From: Candidatus Saccharimonadota bacterium
GTDB taxonomy: Bacteria; Patescibacteriota; Saccharimonadia; Saccharimonadales; Saccharimonadaceae
Direction of reading: 5' to 3'
Assembly (NCBI GenBank): GCA_017515285.1
Contig: JAFWGN010000010.1
Coordinates: 1 to 42,743 of the forward strand
Length of the DNA stretch: 42,743 nucleotides
How positions within the stretch are numbered: position 1 is the stretch's first letter; each line of letters begins with the position of its first letter. The translations under genes were made by a program, and so were the position numbers. This document shows positions 1 to 7,322 of this stretch, piece by piece. The notes under the pieces were generated by a model. That model was not told the origin of the DNA, made no database searches, and was given only the letters and a program-made list of their open reading frames with translations.

Positions 1-1
1 A

Positions 2-127
2 GCTACAATCTCTTCCGCTAAAGTCCTCATGCTTTCACTCGGATCCCAGTATCCACGAGAGACAGCCGTTGTGGAAAGAAGAATACGCACGGCACCCCCA
101 GTCAAAAATCCCTCGCAACCCTCTTGA
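2..127 (+). CDS. possible C-terminal fragment of a protein entering from the left edge
   Basis: A frame open from the window edge reads 41 codons to a TGA at 125-127. The translation includes LGSQYPRETAVVERRIR, which is protein-like and loosely resembles the tail of a pilin-like protein; that resemblance is weak. The - strand across the same bases is also open to the edge and looks equally protein-like (TGGAVRILLSTTAVSRGYWD), so the coding strand is uncertain. A TGA stop would be unusual in this window. The stop overlaps the -35 of a + strand promoter, so a + strand gene would end exactly where a new transcript begins. Confidence 0.3.
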   Translation, partial: ATISSAKVLMLSLGSQYPRETAVVERRIRTAPPVKNPSQPS

Positions 128-152
128 CAAAAAAGAAATAATGTGATATAAT
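124..152 (+). promoter_or_regulatory. perfect sigma70-type promoter
   Basis: TTGACA at 124-129 and TATAAT at 147-152 are separated by exactly 17 bp, so both hexamers and the spacer match the bacterial consensus. The expected transcription start is 159, the first base of an 8-bp stem. No start codon with a usable Shine-Dalgarno follows before the terminator at 210-236, so the promoter seems to serve a short untranslated transcript. Confidence 0.8.
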
Positions 153-158
153 GTAATC

Positions 159-236
159 GTAAGGTCATTATAAAAGGACCTTACAAAGTAAAAAAAGAGT
201 TATCAAAGGAAAAGCCACCAGTCGAGGTGGCTTTTT
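159..236 (+). ncRNA. candidate small RNA of about 78 nt
   Basis: The RNA would start at the predicted +1 of a consensus promoter. It opens with a stem-loop (GTAAGGTC 159-166 pairing with GACCTTAC 177-184, 10-nt loop). A purine-rich unpaired linker at 185-209 follows, carrying a Shine-Dalgarno-like AAAGGA at 205-210. It ends in an intrinsic terminator (AAAAGCCACC 210-219 with GGTGGCTTTT 226-235, then T residues). A 5' cap hairpin, open linker and terminator are typical of regulatory RNAs. No Rfam family was recognised and no target is known. The recombinase gene lies downstream on the opposite strand. Confidence 0.55.
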
Positions 237-298
237 CGTGGTCAAACCCCCCAAAAAAACCACAAACCCCAAAACCACGAAAAACCAGAACCCATAAT

Positions 299-330
299 CC
301 CCCAAAATCAAACCCAAAACCCCAACCCCC
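299..330 (-). other. G-quadruplex-capable tract on the - strand
   Basis: The + strand carries C runs of 5, 3, 4 and 5 at 299-303, 313-315, 320-323 and 326-330 inside a C/A-only low-complexity stretch (about 240-345). The - strand therefore has four G runs with 2-9 nt loops, which fits a G-quadruplex. An open reading frame across 168-380 on the - strand is an artefact of this composition. A role in replication, transcription end or recombination is speculation. Confidence 0.4.
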
Positions 331-380
331 AGAAACCTTGCACTATATCCCCCAACCATGATACAATAATTTTGCAACAA

Positions 381-640
381 CCAATAATCGCATGCTCGAA
401 AAAATGGGCTCGACCACGGAACCCGAACGACGGAAACCGTATCTGGGACCCGTATCGCGGAACCTCTCCGTGACCAAGGCGCAATTTATTCGTTGCTGCA
501 CCTCGTGGTGCTGATTTTATATCAAAACCACGCCAACCGGCTCGAACCTTCGGGATAATCTATTGCAAAGTTTAGCACTTTAGTCCCCTATGTTCAAACC
601 ATGAAACTAACCTTGCAAGGTCCGGGCCGGAAGGGAATTA
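381..640. other. structured gene-free region of unknown nature
   Basis: No credible coding frame was found here. Several short stems are visible: CACGGA 415-420 with TCCGTG 467-472, ACGG-AAA-CCGT at 430-440, GCACC-TCGT-GGTGC at 498-511, and a CCTTGCAAGG palindrome at 611-620. The density of stems suggests a structured RNA or a recombination site linked to the adjacent serine recombinase. SRP RNA, RNase P RNA, tmRNA and tRNA were each considered and not supported. Confidence 0.3.
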
Positions 641-1966
641 TTAGATTTTTACCCCGTTCCTAAAATGATAAACCACCTTCCCGTCTCTCCCAACCTCCGC
701 ATATTCAATCAGCACATGCCACAAGTGCTCATCAAACCCCGAAACCTCTAAAGACACCTCCCGCCCCAGAATCCCGCAAAACTCACAAAACTCCAAAGCC
801 CCAAAATCAAAATCCTGAAGCACCCTACTTGCCGCCTCGACAAACCCCCGGCGGATTTTTCTATCTTGAACCTCCGCCGCCCCAACCTTCTCATGGCAAC
901 CATTACAAAACCACATGCTCTTCCTAACCACTCTCGAACCGTCGCCCTCGGGTAACACCGTATGATGCGAACACGGCCCGCCACATCTCCCGCAAATCAG
1001 ATTTCCCGTAAACGGACTTTTGAAATATCTTCCAACCGCCCTCCGCCGTCGCGCGAGCTCCTTTTGCACCCTAGAAAAGGCCTCCGGAGTCACAATCGCG
1101 TCATGCGAATCGCGAATCCGCCACTGCTTCCGCTCGCCGTTATTCACCCGCACCTCTTTACTCAAAAAATCCACTGTATAAGTCTTTTGCAAAATCGCAT
1201 CCCCCATATATTTCTCATTCGTAAGAACGTGTCGCACCGCCTCCGCCGTCCACCCGTCCTTACCGCACGCAGTCTTCACCCGACTTCGCCTCAAAAACCT
1301 CGCAATCCCCTGAAGGCTCTCCCCGTCAAGATACCGTTTATAAATCATTCTCACGATTTCCGCTTCCTCCTCGACAATTTGCGGCAACCCGTCCGCCCCC
1401 TTCGTATATCCCAAAAAGTGCCTCCAGGGAAGAATTACTTTCCCCGCCTCCATATTTCTCAAAATCCCCCACCGCACATTTTGAGAAAGCGACCGGCTTT
1501 CCTCTTGCGCAATCGACGACATAATCGTAAAAATCAACTCCGCCCGCGCATCCATCGAGCTGATATTCTCCTTCTCGAAAAACACCTCGATATTTTCCGC
1601 CTTGAGTTGCCGCGTAATCGTCAAAGCATCCACCGTATTTCGCGCAAATCTCGAAATCGACTTTGTCAAAATCAAATCAATTTTCCCGGCGAGCGCGTCG
1701 GCAATCATTTTATTAAACCCGTCTCGTCTTTTATAGCTCGTTCCCGTAATCCCCTCGTCCGCATAAATCTGAACAAACTCCCACTCCGGTCGCCCCTTAA
1801 TAAAATTTGTATAATAATCAATCTGCGCTTCGTAACTATTTTGTTGCGAATCGAGCTCCGTCGAAACCCGCGCATACGCCGCCACCCGTTTCCGCCTTGG
1901 CGCACGAATCGTCTCGATTTCAGTCGGATCAAAAACCACCACGCTCTCTCGTTTATGCCTACTCAT
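641..1966 (-). CDS. large serine recombinase
   Basis: This 441-residue protein belongs to the resolvase/invertase superfamily. The N-terminal catalytic domain (about residues 26-165) has YARVSTELDSQQNSYEAQ, with Ser35 as the expected nucleophile, and later RFARNTVDA. A recombinase domain follows, then a zinc ribbon with CGRCGG and CNGCHEK pairs, and a shorter C-terminal region than in the largest members. Such enzymes integrate and excise mobile elements between att sites by double-strand cleavage and rotation. The start ATG overlaps the stop of the upstream 64-residue gene (TAATG), so translation is probably coupled. Only these two genes obviously belong to the element, so it may be a remnant. 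Its att sites were not found. Confidence 0.93.
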   Translation of the reverse strand: MSRHKRESVVVFDPTEIETIRAPRRKRVAAYARVSTELDSQQNSYEAQIDYYTNFIKGRPEWEFVQIYADEGITGTSYKRRDGFNKMIADALAGKIDLILTKSISRFARNTVDALTITRQLKAENIEVFFEKENISSMDARAELIFTIMSSIAQEESRSLSQNVRWGILRNMEAGKVILPWRHFLGYTKGADGLPQIVEEEAEIVRMIYKRYLDGESLQGIARFLRRSRVKTACGKDGWTAEAVRHVLTNEKYMGDAILQKTYTVDFLSKEVRVNNGERKQWRIRDSHDAIVTPEAFSRVQKELARRRRAVGRYFKSPFTGNLICGRCGGPCSHHTVLPEGDGSRVVRKSMWFCNGCHEKVGAAEVQDRKIRRGFVEAASRVLQDFDFGALEFCEFCGILGREVSLEVSGFDEHLWHVLIEYAEVGRDGKVVYHFRNGVKI

Positions 1967-2160
1967 TATTTCACCCTCATCAAAGTTCGCGGGTGCGCCT
2001 TTGTACGTTTCGGAATTATAAGTTCCATTTCCGCCCTCTCGATTTTTCTGTTTATATTTATATATTCCCCCCGCGAAATTGCTTTCTTACGAAGAAGTTC
2101 TTTCGCGACCAAGCGATAAACGCCGAGCTTGGCATAGCGCTCAAAAAGAAGTTTTTTCAT
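1966..2160 (-). CDS. small basic protein upstream of the recombinase
   Basis: This 64-residue, Lys/Arg-rich protein (MKKLLFERYAKLGVYRLVAK...) has no recognised domain. A strong Shine-Dalgarno (AAGGAGAG) sits a few bases before the ATG. Its TAA shares the A with the recombinase ATG, which shows an operon with tight coupling. Small accessory proteins in this position could be directionality or DNA-binding factors, or a helix-turn-helix remnant. That is inference from position only. Confidence 0.7.
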   Translation of the reverse strand: MKKLLFERYAKLGVYRLVAKELLRKKAISRGEYININRKIERAEMELIIPKRTKAHPRTLMRVK

Positions 2161-2214
2161 ATCTCTCCTTTATTAAATTGATATATATGAAGTTTAGCAT
2201 GATATAATAAAGAC

Positions 2215-2847
2215 ATGGAACAAGAATCATCTAACCTAGAAAAATTCGTCTCCGCCCTCGCGCTACTTGCCGTCGGCGTTTGTTTTGTCGTCTGGAGCGA
2301 CAAAGTCACCGAATGGATTGCGATTGCGTTCGGGGTTCTAGCCCTCATCGCCTCCGCGGTCCACGCTTTCAAGTTTTATAAAACCAAGCCCGAAAAGCGA
2401 ACAAGCTCCGGACTCTTCGGCATCATAGTCACCGCCGCTATTGGTCTTCTTCTCGTCACTCGCGCCGACCTCGCAAAAGAAGCCATCTCTTTCATCGTCG
2501 GCGTCTATATAATCCTGTCTTGCGCAACCCAACTCCTCGTCATCTCCGGCCTTCGCAAGGCAAGCGGACTTCTCCTCGGCTCTTATCTCTGGCCTTTGCT
2601 CGGTCTCTTCGTCGGGATTTTCTGTGTTACCGGCCAATTTATCATTCCCGACGCTCTCGCCACCGTAACTGGGGCCGCCCTAATTGTTTACGGCGTCGTT
2701 TACATGATTAGCCTCGTCTCTTTTTCCAAAGCCGAAAAAACCTACGCTGCAAAGACCGAGCATAAGAAAATCGAAGAAGCTGTCATTATTAAAGAGTCCA
2801 AAGACACAAAAACCACCGAGAAACCCTCGAAAAAATCCGATAAATAG
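2215..2847 (+). CDS. HdeD/DUF308-like membrane protein
   Basis: This 210-residue protein has about six hydrophobic segments arranged in pairs, from ALALLAVGVCFVVW near residue 15 to GAALIVYGVVYMISLVSF near 160. A charged Lys/Glu-rich cytoplasmic tail of about 45 residues follows. The repeated short helices with small residues fit the DUF308/HdeD-like family, whose function outside enteric acid resistance is unclear. A TATAAT at 2203-2208 lies 6 nt before the ATG, predicting a leaderless mRNA. The divergent recombinase operon starts 54 bp away, so the two share a promoter region. acetate kinase follows after 29 bp. Confidence 0.75.
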   Translation: MEQESSNLEKFVSALALLAVGVCFVVWSDKVTEWIAIAFGVLALIASAVHAFKFYKTKPEKRTSSGLFGIIVTAAIGLLLVTRADLAKEAISFIVGVYIILSCATQLLVISGLRKASGLLLGSYLWPLLGLFVGIFCVTGQFIIPDALATVTGAALIVYGVVYMISLVSFSKAEKTYAAKTEHKKIEEAVIIKESKDTKTTEKPSKKSDK

Positions 2848-2876
2848 TATATAATATAAGAAGTTAAAGGAGTTAT

Positions 2877-4067
2877 ATGAAAAATCCACGCTTAATTTTG
2901 ATTACCAACCCGGGCTCCAGCTCTCGCAAATACGCTCTCTACCGCGAAGATGAGCTTTTGTGTAGCCTCCACTTTGAGTTCGAAGGCAAGAAAGTCGTCT
3001 GCACCCTCAAAAAAGCCGACGGCGAAAAGAAAAAGCTAGAAAAAACCTATACCGACCTTAACTCCACCGTTGGTGCTCTAAATGAAATCTTGACCGAAGA
3101 AGGCTACCTCGGCGGCGTCTCCAAAATCGACGCCATTCTCGCCCGCATCGTCGCAACCGGCGAATACTTCACCGAAGACCATCTCGTCGACGAGAAATGT
3201 CTCGAGATGCTCGAAATCGCAAAGAAACGCACCCCGCTTCACGTCCCCGTCGTCGCGAACGAAATCGAAGCCTTCGTCAAAGAGTTCCAAGGCACTCCCG
3301 TCATCGCCATCTCCGACTCCTCCTTCCACGCCGCTCGCCCGGACTTGACCGAATATTACGCCATCGACAAGGACCTCGCCGACAAATACGAAATCAAGCG
3401 CTACGGCGCGCACGGCCTCTCCGTCGGCTCAATCGTCAACTACATGACCCGCGAGAATATCTTGCCGGAAAAACTCATCGTCTGCCACCTCGGCTCCGGC
3501 TCGTCCATCACCGCCGTGTTCAAGGGCAAATCTTTAGACACCACCATGGGCTACACTCCTCTCGAGGGCCTTATGATGTCCACTCGCTCCGGTTCCATCG
3601 ACCCCGCCGCCGCTCTCGCCATTAAACGCGCCATGAAGTTCACCGACGACGAGGATTTGGAACAATATTTGAACAAGAAATGCGGCCTCCTCGGCGTCTC
3701 CGGTCAAACCGACGATATGCGTGAAATTATTCGCCTCCGCGACGAGGGCGATGACCGTGCCACTTTCGCGCACGCAATGTTCGTCTATCGAATTCAAAGC
3801 GAAATCGGTCGCATGGCTGCCTCCCTCGGCGGCGTCGACGCTATCGTCTTCACCGCAACCATTGGTGAGCGCTCCGCCGAAATCCGTCGCTGTGTCGCCG
3901 GCAAACTCGGCTACCTCGGTTTCGAGCTCGACAACAAGAAGAACGAGTCCGACCTCGAAAACCGCCACGAAAACATCGCCACCGAAACCTCGAAGCCTCT
4001 CTACGTTATCCGCACCGACGAATTCGAAGAGATGATTCGCCGCGCAAAAGTCATCTTGGATAAATAA
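2877..4067 (+). CDS. ackA: acetate kinase
   Basis: This 396-residue cytoplasmic ASKHA-fold enzyme interconverts acetate plus ATP and acetyl phosphate plus ADP. In a fermenting organism with reduced metabolism it would make ATP. Diagnostic motifs are the N-terminal NPGSSS, TPLHVPVV, IAISDSSFH, RYGAHG, CHLGSGSS, PLEGLMMSTRSGSIDP and VFTATIGERSAEIR. Two departures are visible: the usual HRVVHGG segment reads ARIVATG (the Arg is kept, both His are lost), and the usual LGNG reads LGSG. The fold and most catalytic residues are present, so activity is likely. The gene has a clear Shine-Dalgarno (AAAGGAG) and a TATAAT upstream. No phosphotransacetylase gene is in the window. Confidence 0.95.
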   Translation: MKNPRLILITNPGSSSRKYALYREDELLCSLHFEFEGKKVVCTLKKADGEKKKLEKTYTDLNSTVGALNEILTEEGYLGGVSKIDAILARIVATGEYFTEDHLVDEKCLEMLEIAKKRTPLHVPVVANEIEAFVKEFQGTPVIAISDSSFHAARPDLTEYYAIDKDLADKYEIKRYGAHGLSVGSIVNYMTRENILPEKLIVCHLGSGSSITAVFKGKSLDTTMGYTPLEGLMMSTRSGSIDPAAALAIKRAMKFTDDEDLEQYLNKKCGLLGVSGQTDDMREIIRLRDEGDDRATFAHAMFVYRIQSEIGRMAASLGGVDAIVFTATIGERSAEIRRCVAGKLGYLGFELDNKKNESDLENRHENIATETSKPLYVIRTDEFEEMIRRAKVILDK

Positions 4068-4098
4068 AACACCTTACCACAAGCTCCTATATTGCGTG

Positions 4099-4671
4099 AT
4101 GGAACAAGTCTCAAAGCCGGAAACCGAAGAAATCCTCCGCCTCGCCGAGTCCACTCTCAGCGTCGAGGGGGATTTTGTTGAACTTGGTTGCTATAAGGGC
4201 GACACCTCTCTAAAACTCGCAAAACTCCTCAAGCCCTCCGACAAGAAACTTTGGCTCTACGATTCTTTCGCCGGCCTCCCGGAAAAGACCCGCGAGGACC
4301 AAAGCGCCGCCGGCGACCAATTCAAGAAAGGCGAACTCTTCGTAACGAAGCGCGAAGTCGTCTTGAAGTTCAAGCGCGCCGGTTTGAGGGTCCCAATTAT
4401 CAAAAAGGCCTTCTTCGAAGACCTCGACCCCGAAACCGACCTCCCGGGAAAAATCGCTTTTGCCTTTCTTGATGGCGACCTTTACGGCTCAATAAAAACC
4501 TCCTTGAAACTCGTCGCTCCAAAACTCGACAAACAGGGAACTATCATCGTCCACGATTACAACAACCCCGAGCTACCCGGTTCCTCAAGGGCCGTCGACG
4601 AGTTTTTGAGCCAAAACCCGAACTTTCGACTTTCCCAAAACCACACTCTCGCCATCTTGCGAACCAACTAG
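4099..4671 (+). CDS. TylF-like class I SAM-dependent methyltransferase
   Basis: The 190-residue protein has VEGDFVELGCYKGDTS as the SAM-binding loop, LYDSFAGLPE after strand 2, and FAFLDGDLYGSIKTSL with HDYNNPELPG later in the fold. These are features of the TylF/macrocin O-methyltransferase family, which modifies sugars or small molecules; the substrate here is unknown. A GTG lies one codon before the ATG. A TATATT at 4088-4093 puts the start of transcription at about 4099, so ATG 4099 is preferred as a leaderless start. A 23-bp palindrome follows the stop. Confidence 0.8.
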   Translation: MEQVSKPETEEILRLAESTLSVEGDFVELGCYKGDTSLKLAKLLKPSDKKLWLYDSFAGLPEKTREDQSAAGDQFKKGELFVTKREVVLKFKRAGLRVPIIKKAFFEDLDPETDLPGKIAFAFLDGDLYGSIKTSLKLVAPKLDKQGTIIVHDYNNPELPGSSRAVDEFLSQNPNFRLSQNHTLAILRTN

Positions 4672-4686
4672 CCCGTAACCTACCCA

Positions 4687-4709
4687 AATGTTGTAATTTT
4701 TACAACATT
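4687..4709. repeat. perfect palindrome, copy 1 of a repeated element
   Basis: Arms AATGTTGTAA and TTACAACATT flank TTT (10+3+10). The same core occurs at 10337-10357, 5.6 kb away. It lies at the junction of convergent genes and overlaps the stop of the - strand gene. It lacks the GC-rich stem and T tract of a normal terminator. It could be a protein-binding site or a weak bidirectional terminator. Confidence 0.7.
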
Positions 4710-5268
4710 ACTGTTTTCTACCAACCTTCACCAAATGATAAGCCTTAAACTCTTTGACTTCCTTCGTCTCCGCCACCGTATATCCTTGGAAAATCTCTTG
4801 AGAAAAATCAACCTGCTCGTCCTTCCCGGCCATATACCAATAAGAGTCCTCCCCGGACACAAAGTCCGCCACCGCCTGCACCGGATTTACCTCAGAAACA
4901 TAGACCGAGGTTTGATAAAACAAATCTCGCGTCGCCGTCACTATCGTTTCGCTATTGTCCGCCGCAATTTTAGAAATCTGCCCAACTAAATCTTTCGGGT
5001 CGGTCTTCATGTTGTAGAGTCCGAGCGCATTCAGCCCAACGAGGACGAGTACCGCAACCACGAGAATCACCGCCGCCTTCTTAACGATTTTGAACAGACC
5101 GATTAAAGCAATCGCCGCAACGGTAATCAGCGCGATTTTAATCACCGGCACCGGTAACCCCCAGTCATATGCCCATTTTGCCATGAACGCCGACGTCCCC
5201 GAAGAGAGATATGGTAACGCGAGCAAGACAATGGCCACGGAAATAACGAAGTATATAATTCTTTTCAT
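4708..5268 (-). CDS. membrane protein of unknown function
   Basis: This 186-residue protein has an N-terminal membrane segment (IIYFVISVAIVLLALPYL), a second at about 42-62 and a third at about 66-88 (AAVILVVAVLVLVGLNAL), then an extracytoplasmic or cytoplasmic domain of about 95 residues. No family was recognised. TAAAAT at 5275-5280 lies 6 nt before the ATG, giving a leaderless start, although GGAG in that gap could also act as a Shine-Dalgarno. The gene is divergent from tRNA-Pro and convergent with the methyltransferase. Confidence 0.75.
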   Translation of the reverse strand: MKRIIYFVISVAIVLLALPYLSSGTSAFMAKWAYDWGLPVPVIKIALITVAAIALIGLFKIVKKAAVILVVAVLVLVGLNALGLYNMKTDPKDLVGQISKIAADNSETIVTATRDLFYQTSVYVSEVNPVQAVADFVSGEDSYWYMAGKDEQVDFSQEIFQGYTVAETKEVKEFKAYHLVKVGRKQ

Positions 5269-5338
5269 AACTCCATTTTACCAAGTTCACTCTAACTTGT
5301 CGACTTTTTATCTAAAATATGATAAAATAAGAAAAGTT

Positions 5339-5414
5339 CAGGGTGTGGCGCAGTTGGTAGCGCGCAGCGTTCGGGACGCTGAGGTCGTCGGTTCAAGTCC
5401 GATCACCCTGACCA
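5339..5414 (+). tRNA. tRNA-Pro (anticodon CGG)
   Basis: A full cloverleaf is visible. The acceptor is CAGGGTG 5339-5345 with CACCCTG 5404-5410. The anticodon stem CAGCG/CGCTG encloses TTCGGGA, with CGG at 5372-5374. The T arm reads GGTTCAAGTCC. The discriminator A and an encoded CCA end at 5414. Putative -10 elements precede it and an intrinsic terminator follows at 5428-5458. Confidence 0.95.
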
Positions 5415-5427
5415 CAAGAACGAAAAC

Positions 5428-5458
5428 AAATCCCCGGGTCATGACTCCGGGGATTTTT
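5428..5458 (+). terminator. intrinsic terminator after tRNA-Pro
   Basis: AAATCCCCGG pairs with CCGGGGATTT around a short palindromic loop and ends in T residues. The sequence after it (TCATCGGC...GTATT) recurs after the terminator at 25437-25466. The terminator therefore marks the left edge of the duplicated surface locus. Confidence 0.85.
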
Positions 5459-5536
5459 CATCGGCGGTATTTTGGAAAATAAAAACCGATGTCGGAAGAC
5501 TCGGTCGAGACAAACGCATGAACTACGTCATAAGTT

Positions 5537-5550
5537 TCAAACGGTCAATT
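5537..5550 (+). promoter_or_regulatory. shared upstream motif TCAAACGGTCAA, copy 1
   Basis: The 12-nt sequence TCAAACGGTCAA followed by an AT-rich TTATTA-like stretch occurs here, upstream of the secreted protein gene. It recurs at 8363-8377, upstream of the second operon of the same locus. A diverged form (TCAATTGGTCAATATTA) lies upstream of the paralogue at 25593. It may be an operator or initially transcribed element that coordinates the two operons. Confidence 0.45.
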
Positions 5551-5683
5551 ATTAACATATAACAAACATATCGTCGCTAGACACTAAATCTTCCAAATAT
5601 TATTATAACACACGACTCCCGGAAAAGCGGAGCAATTTTAAGGAATTTTACCCCTGTTAATGAACGATTTTCGAAAAAAAGTC

Positions 5684-5711
5684 TTGACTTTGAAAAGCGT
5701 AAGCGTATAAT
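5684..5711 (+). promoter_or_regulatory. promoter of the secreted surface protein
   Basis: TTGACT at 5684-5689 and TATAAT at 5706-5711 are separated by 16 bp, with transcription expected near 5718 and a leader of about 43 nt. The promoter lies in a stretch of about 165 bp (about 5571-5735) that is absent from the matching position upstream of the paralogue at 25593. Confidence 0.75.
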
Positions 5712-5760
5712 AAAAATCACAAAGGTCAATATAAAATAATAAAAAAGGACACTAAAAACT

Positions 5761-6459
5761 ATGTCTAAAAAATTAATCGCCGGCGCCGGCATTGTCGCTT
5801 CTCTCGCAGTTGCTCTCGCCCCGCTCGCAACCTTCGCTGCGGATGCTGCCTACAACTCCGATGTGCACACCGATACTTTGAACGTCAACGTTCTTCCTAC
5901 CTGTGCTTTCGGTGCTGCTAATGCAACTCCAGTCGTTACTGGCGTCGCTCACAATAATGCTTCCAACACCCCGCTCGTAAACGGCACAAACTCCGCAACC
6001 TGGTCTGTGGTTACTGCTAACGACAACCTCGGTATGACTCCGGATGCTGCTGAACAAACTGAGCATCCATCTGCTGATAGTGCTGCTTATAGCATTTATG
6101 CTGGCACTGCTGACGACAACATGGGCACCACTACCCTCAAAGTCGTTTGCAACCAACCCAATGGTTACAAGATTAAGGTCACCGCTGGGGAATTAGCTCA
6201 AGGCACTGATAAAATCTCCCCAATTGCTTCTCCGTCTGCTTCTACGACTGGCTACAAAATCACCACTGCCGGCACAGCCGATACGGTAGCCCCAGTTATT
6301 TCAACCACAGCGACTGAAGCGGTTATCAAGAACAGCGCTTCCGCCGCCACGGGCGATGAATTCACTTTCACCTACAGCATCGGTGTCGCTGCAGGCACGA
6401 AAGCTGGCACCTACACTGGCGATGTTGTTTACACCCTCGTTCAACAACTCGGCGCCTAA
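5761..6459 (+). CDS. secreted WxL-like surface protein (copy 1, intact)
   Basis: This 232-residue protein has a Sec signal peptide (MSKKLIAGAGIVASLAVALA, probable cleavage after TFA-A). The mature part is rich in Ala, Thr, Asn and Val. The C-terminus GTYTGDVVYTLVQQ resembles the closing strand of WxL-type cell-wall domains. No membrane segment follows, so it is probably secreted or held non-covalently. The partner at 9117 has a DUF916-like fold, which in Firmicutes accompanies WxL proteins; this supports the assignment by analogy only. It has a good Shine-Dalgarno (AAAAAGGA), its own promoter and a strong terminator. A closely related frameshifted copy lies at 25593. Confidence 0.75.
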   Translation: MSKKLIAGAGIVASLAVALAPLATFAADAAYNSDVHTDTLNVNVLPTCAFGAANATPVVTGVAHNNASNTPLVNGTNSATWSVVTANDNLGMTPDAAEQTEHPSADSAAYSIYAGTADDNMGTTTLKVVCNQPNGYKIKVTAGELAQGTDKISPIASPSASTTGYKITTAGTADTVAPVISTTATEAVIKNSASAATGDEFTFTYSIGVAAGTKAGTYTGDVVYTLVQQLGA

Positions 6460-6485
6460 TTTAGCCTAAGAAACTAAATCGCACC

Positions 6486-6513
6486 AAAATCTCCCCCTCG
6501 GCGGGGAGATTTT
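6486..6513 (+). terminator. intrinsic terminator after the surface protein
   Basis: AAAATCTCCCC and GGGGAGATTTT form an 11-bp stem around CTCGGC with a short T run. It ends the single-gene transcript and marks the left border of the variable cargo region of surface locus 1. Confidence 0.85.
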
Positions 6514-6668
6514 GCTTATACTTTATTCTTACAAAAAATATTATGTAATGTATATATAATTTTTACGCCAGGAAAGAAGATTCAATTTATCTGGTAGAAT
6601 TTCACTGGAAAAATTAACCATTAAGAATCCGAACTTGTGGCGCTGTTTGACTTGGTCGCCTATCGAGA

Positions 6669-7322
6669 TTAGTCTTCGTGAGTGTCGTCGCTAGCATCGA
6701 CATTGTCGTTCCTGTCGCCAAAAGTGCTTGAAACTTTTACTTTATTAGTCACTCGCGAGAATGTTTTAATAATTAATTCCACGACCATCAATAAAAATAA
6801 GTTTGTCGCGCAGAAGTAAAAAATGCACAAAATAATACGCGCGAGATTCGAAAGTTCATCATTGCCAAGCACAATTACGCTGCCAATCTCATAGCAAAAT
6901 AAAATGCCAGCCCATAGGACAGTCACTAGATAGTATTCCGCAATATATGAATAATAACTGAAATGCATTTTGATTTCCTCGTCGCAGTGACGCGGAATTC
7001 GCCTTTTGTCTTTCCGCGAAGCACCACCACTGTACAGAAGGGCCAAATCTTTCTCGCCATACGCTCGTGCCGAAAGAATAGCAAATATTATGCTGACTCC
7101 GCCCAAAGTAAAATCAGAAATTTTGAATATACCAGAATAATTGAAATAATTAGGTAAAGATACGGCTAAACACCCCATCACCAAAGCTATAATCACGACA
7201 ATCCCAAATACAAAAATCAGACCGCCCGAAACAATGTTCCATCGACAGAACCATATTATTTTGAACGGGTTATACTCCGAACCGCTCTTGTGCAACACGA
7301 TATTATTCCTCACACTCCGCAT
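6669..7322 (-). CDS. four-TM membrane protein, second gene of an unknown pair
   Basis: This 217-residue protein has about four hydrophobic helices (about 33-57, 66-90, 127-151 and 160-186), a basic loop (SRKDKRRIPRHC) between helices 2 and 3, and a very acidic C-terminal tail (DRNDNVDASDDTHED). No family was recognised. The start overlaps the end of the upstream gene by 20 nt. A GTG at residue 9, preceded by GAGG, could be the real start. The layout of a soluble protein followed by an overlapping multi-TM protein, inserted between surface genes, resembles defence modules in which the membrane protein is the effector. That reading comes from context only. Confidence 0.7.
   Translation of the reverse strand: MRSVRNNIVLHKSGSEYNPFKIIWFCRWNIVSGGLIFVFGIVVIIALVMGCLAVSLPNYFNYSGIFKISDFTLGGVSIIFAILSARAYGEKDLALLYSGGASRKDKRRIPRHCDEEIKMHFSYYSYIAEYYLVTVLWAGILFCYEIGSVIVLGNDELSNLARIILCIFYFCATNLFLLMVVELIIKTFSRVTNKVKVSSTFGDRNDNVDASDDTHED

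Noticed and set aside
168-380. 70-codon frame on the - strand
   Set aside because: It reads across a C/A low-complexity tract and the candidate small RNA, with Gly/Val/Leu/Phe-only composition and no ribosome site.
381-640. SRP RNA, RNase P RNA, tmRNA or tRNA
   Set aside because: GGTCCGG...GGAAGGGA recalls SRP RNA but the AGCAG loop is missing. No RNase P or tmRNA core and no closed tRNA acceptor could be drawn on either strand.
962-2119. 385-codon frame on the + strand opposite the recombinase
   Set aside because: It is rich in Arg, Pro, His and Asn and has no motif. The opposite strand encodes a clear serine recombinase, so this is a shadow.
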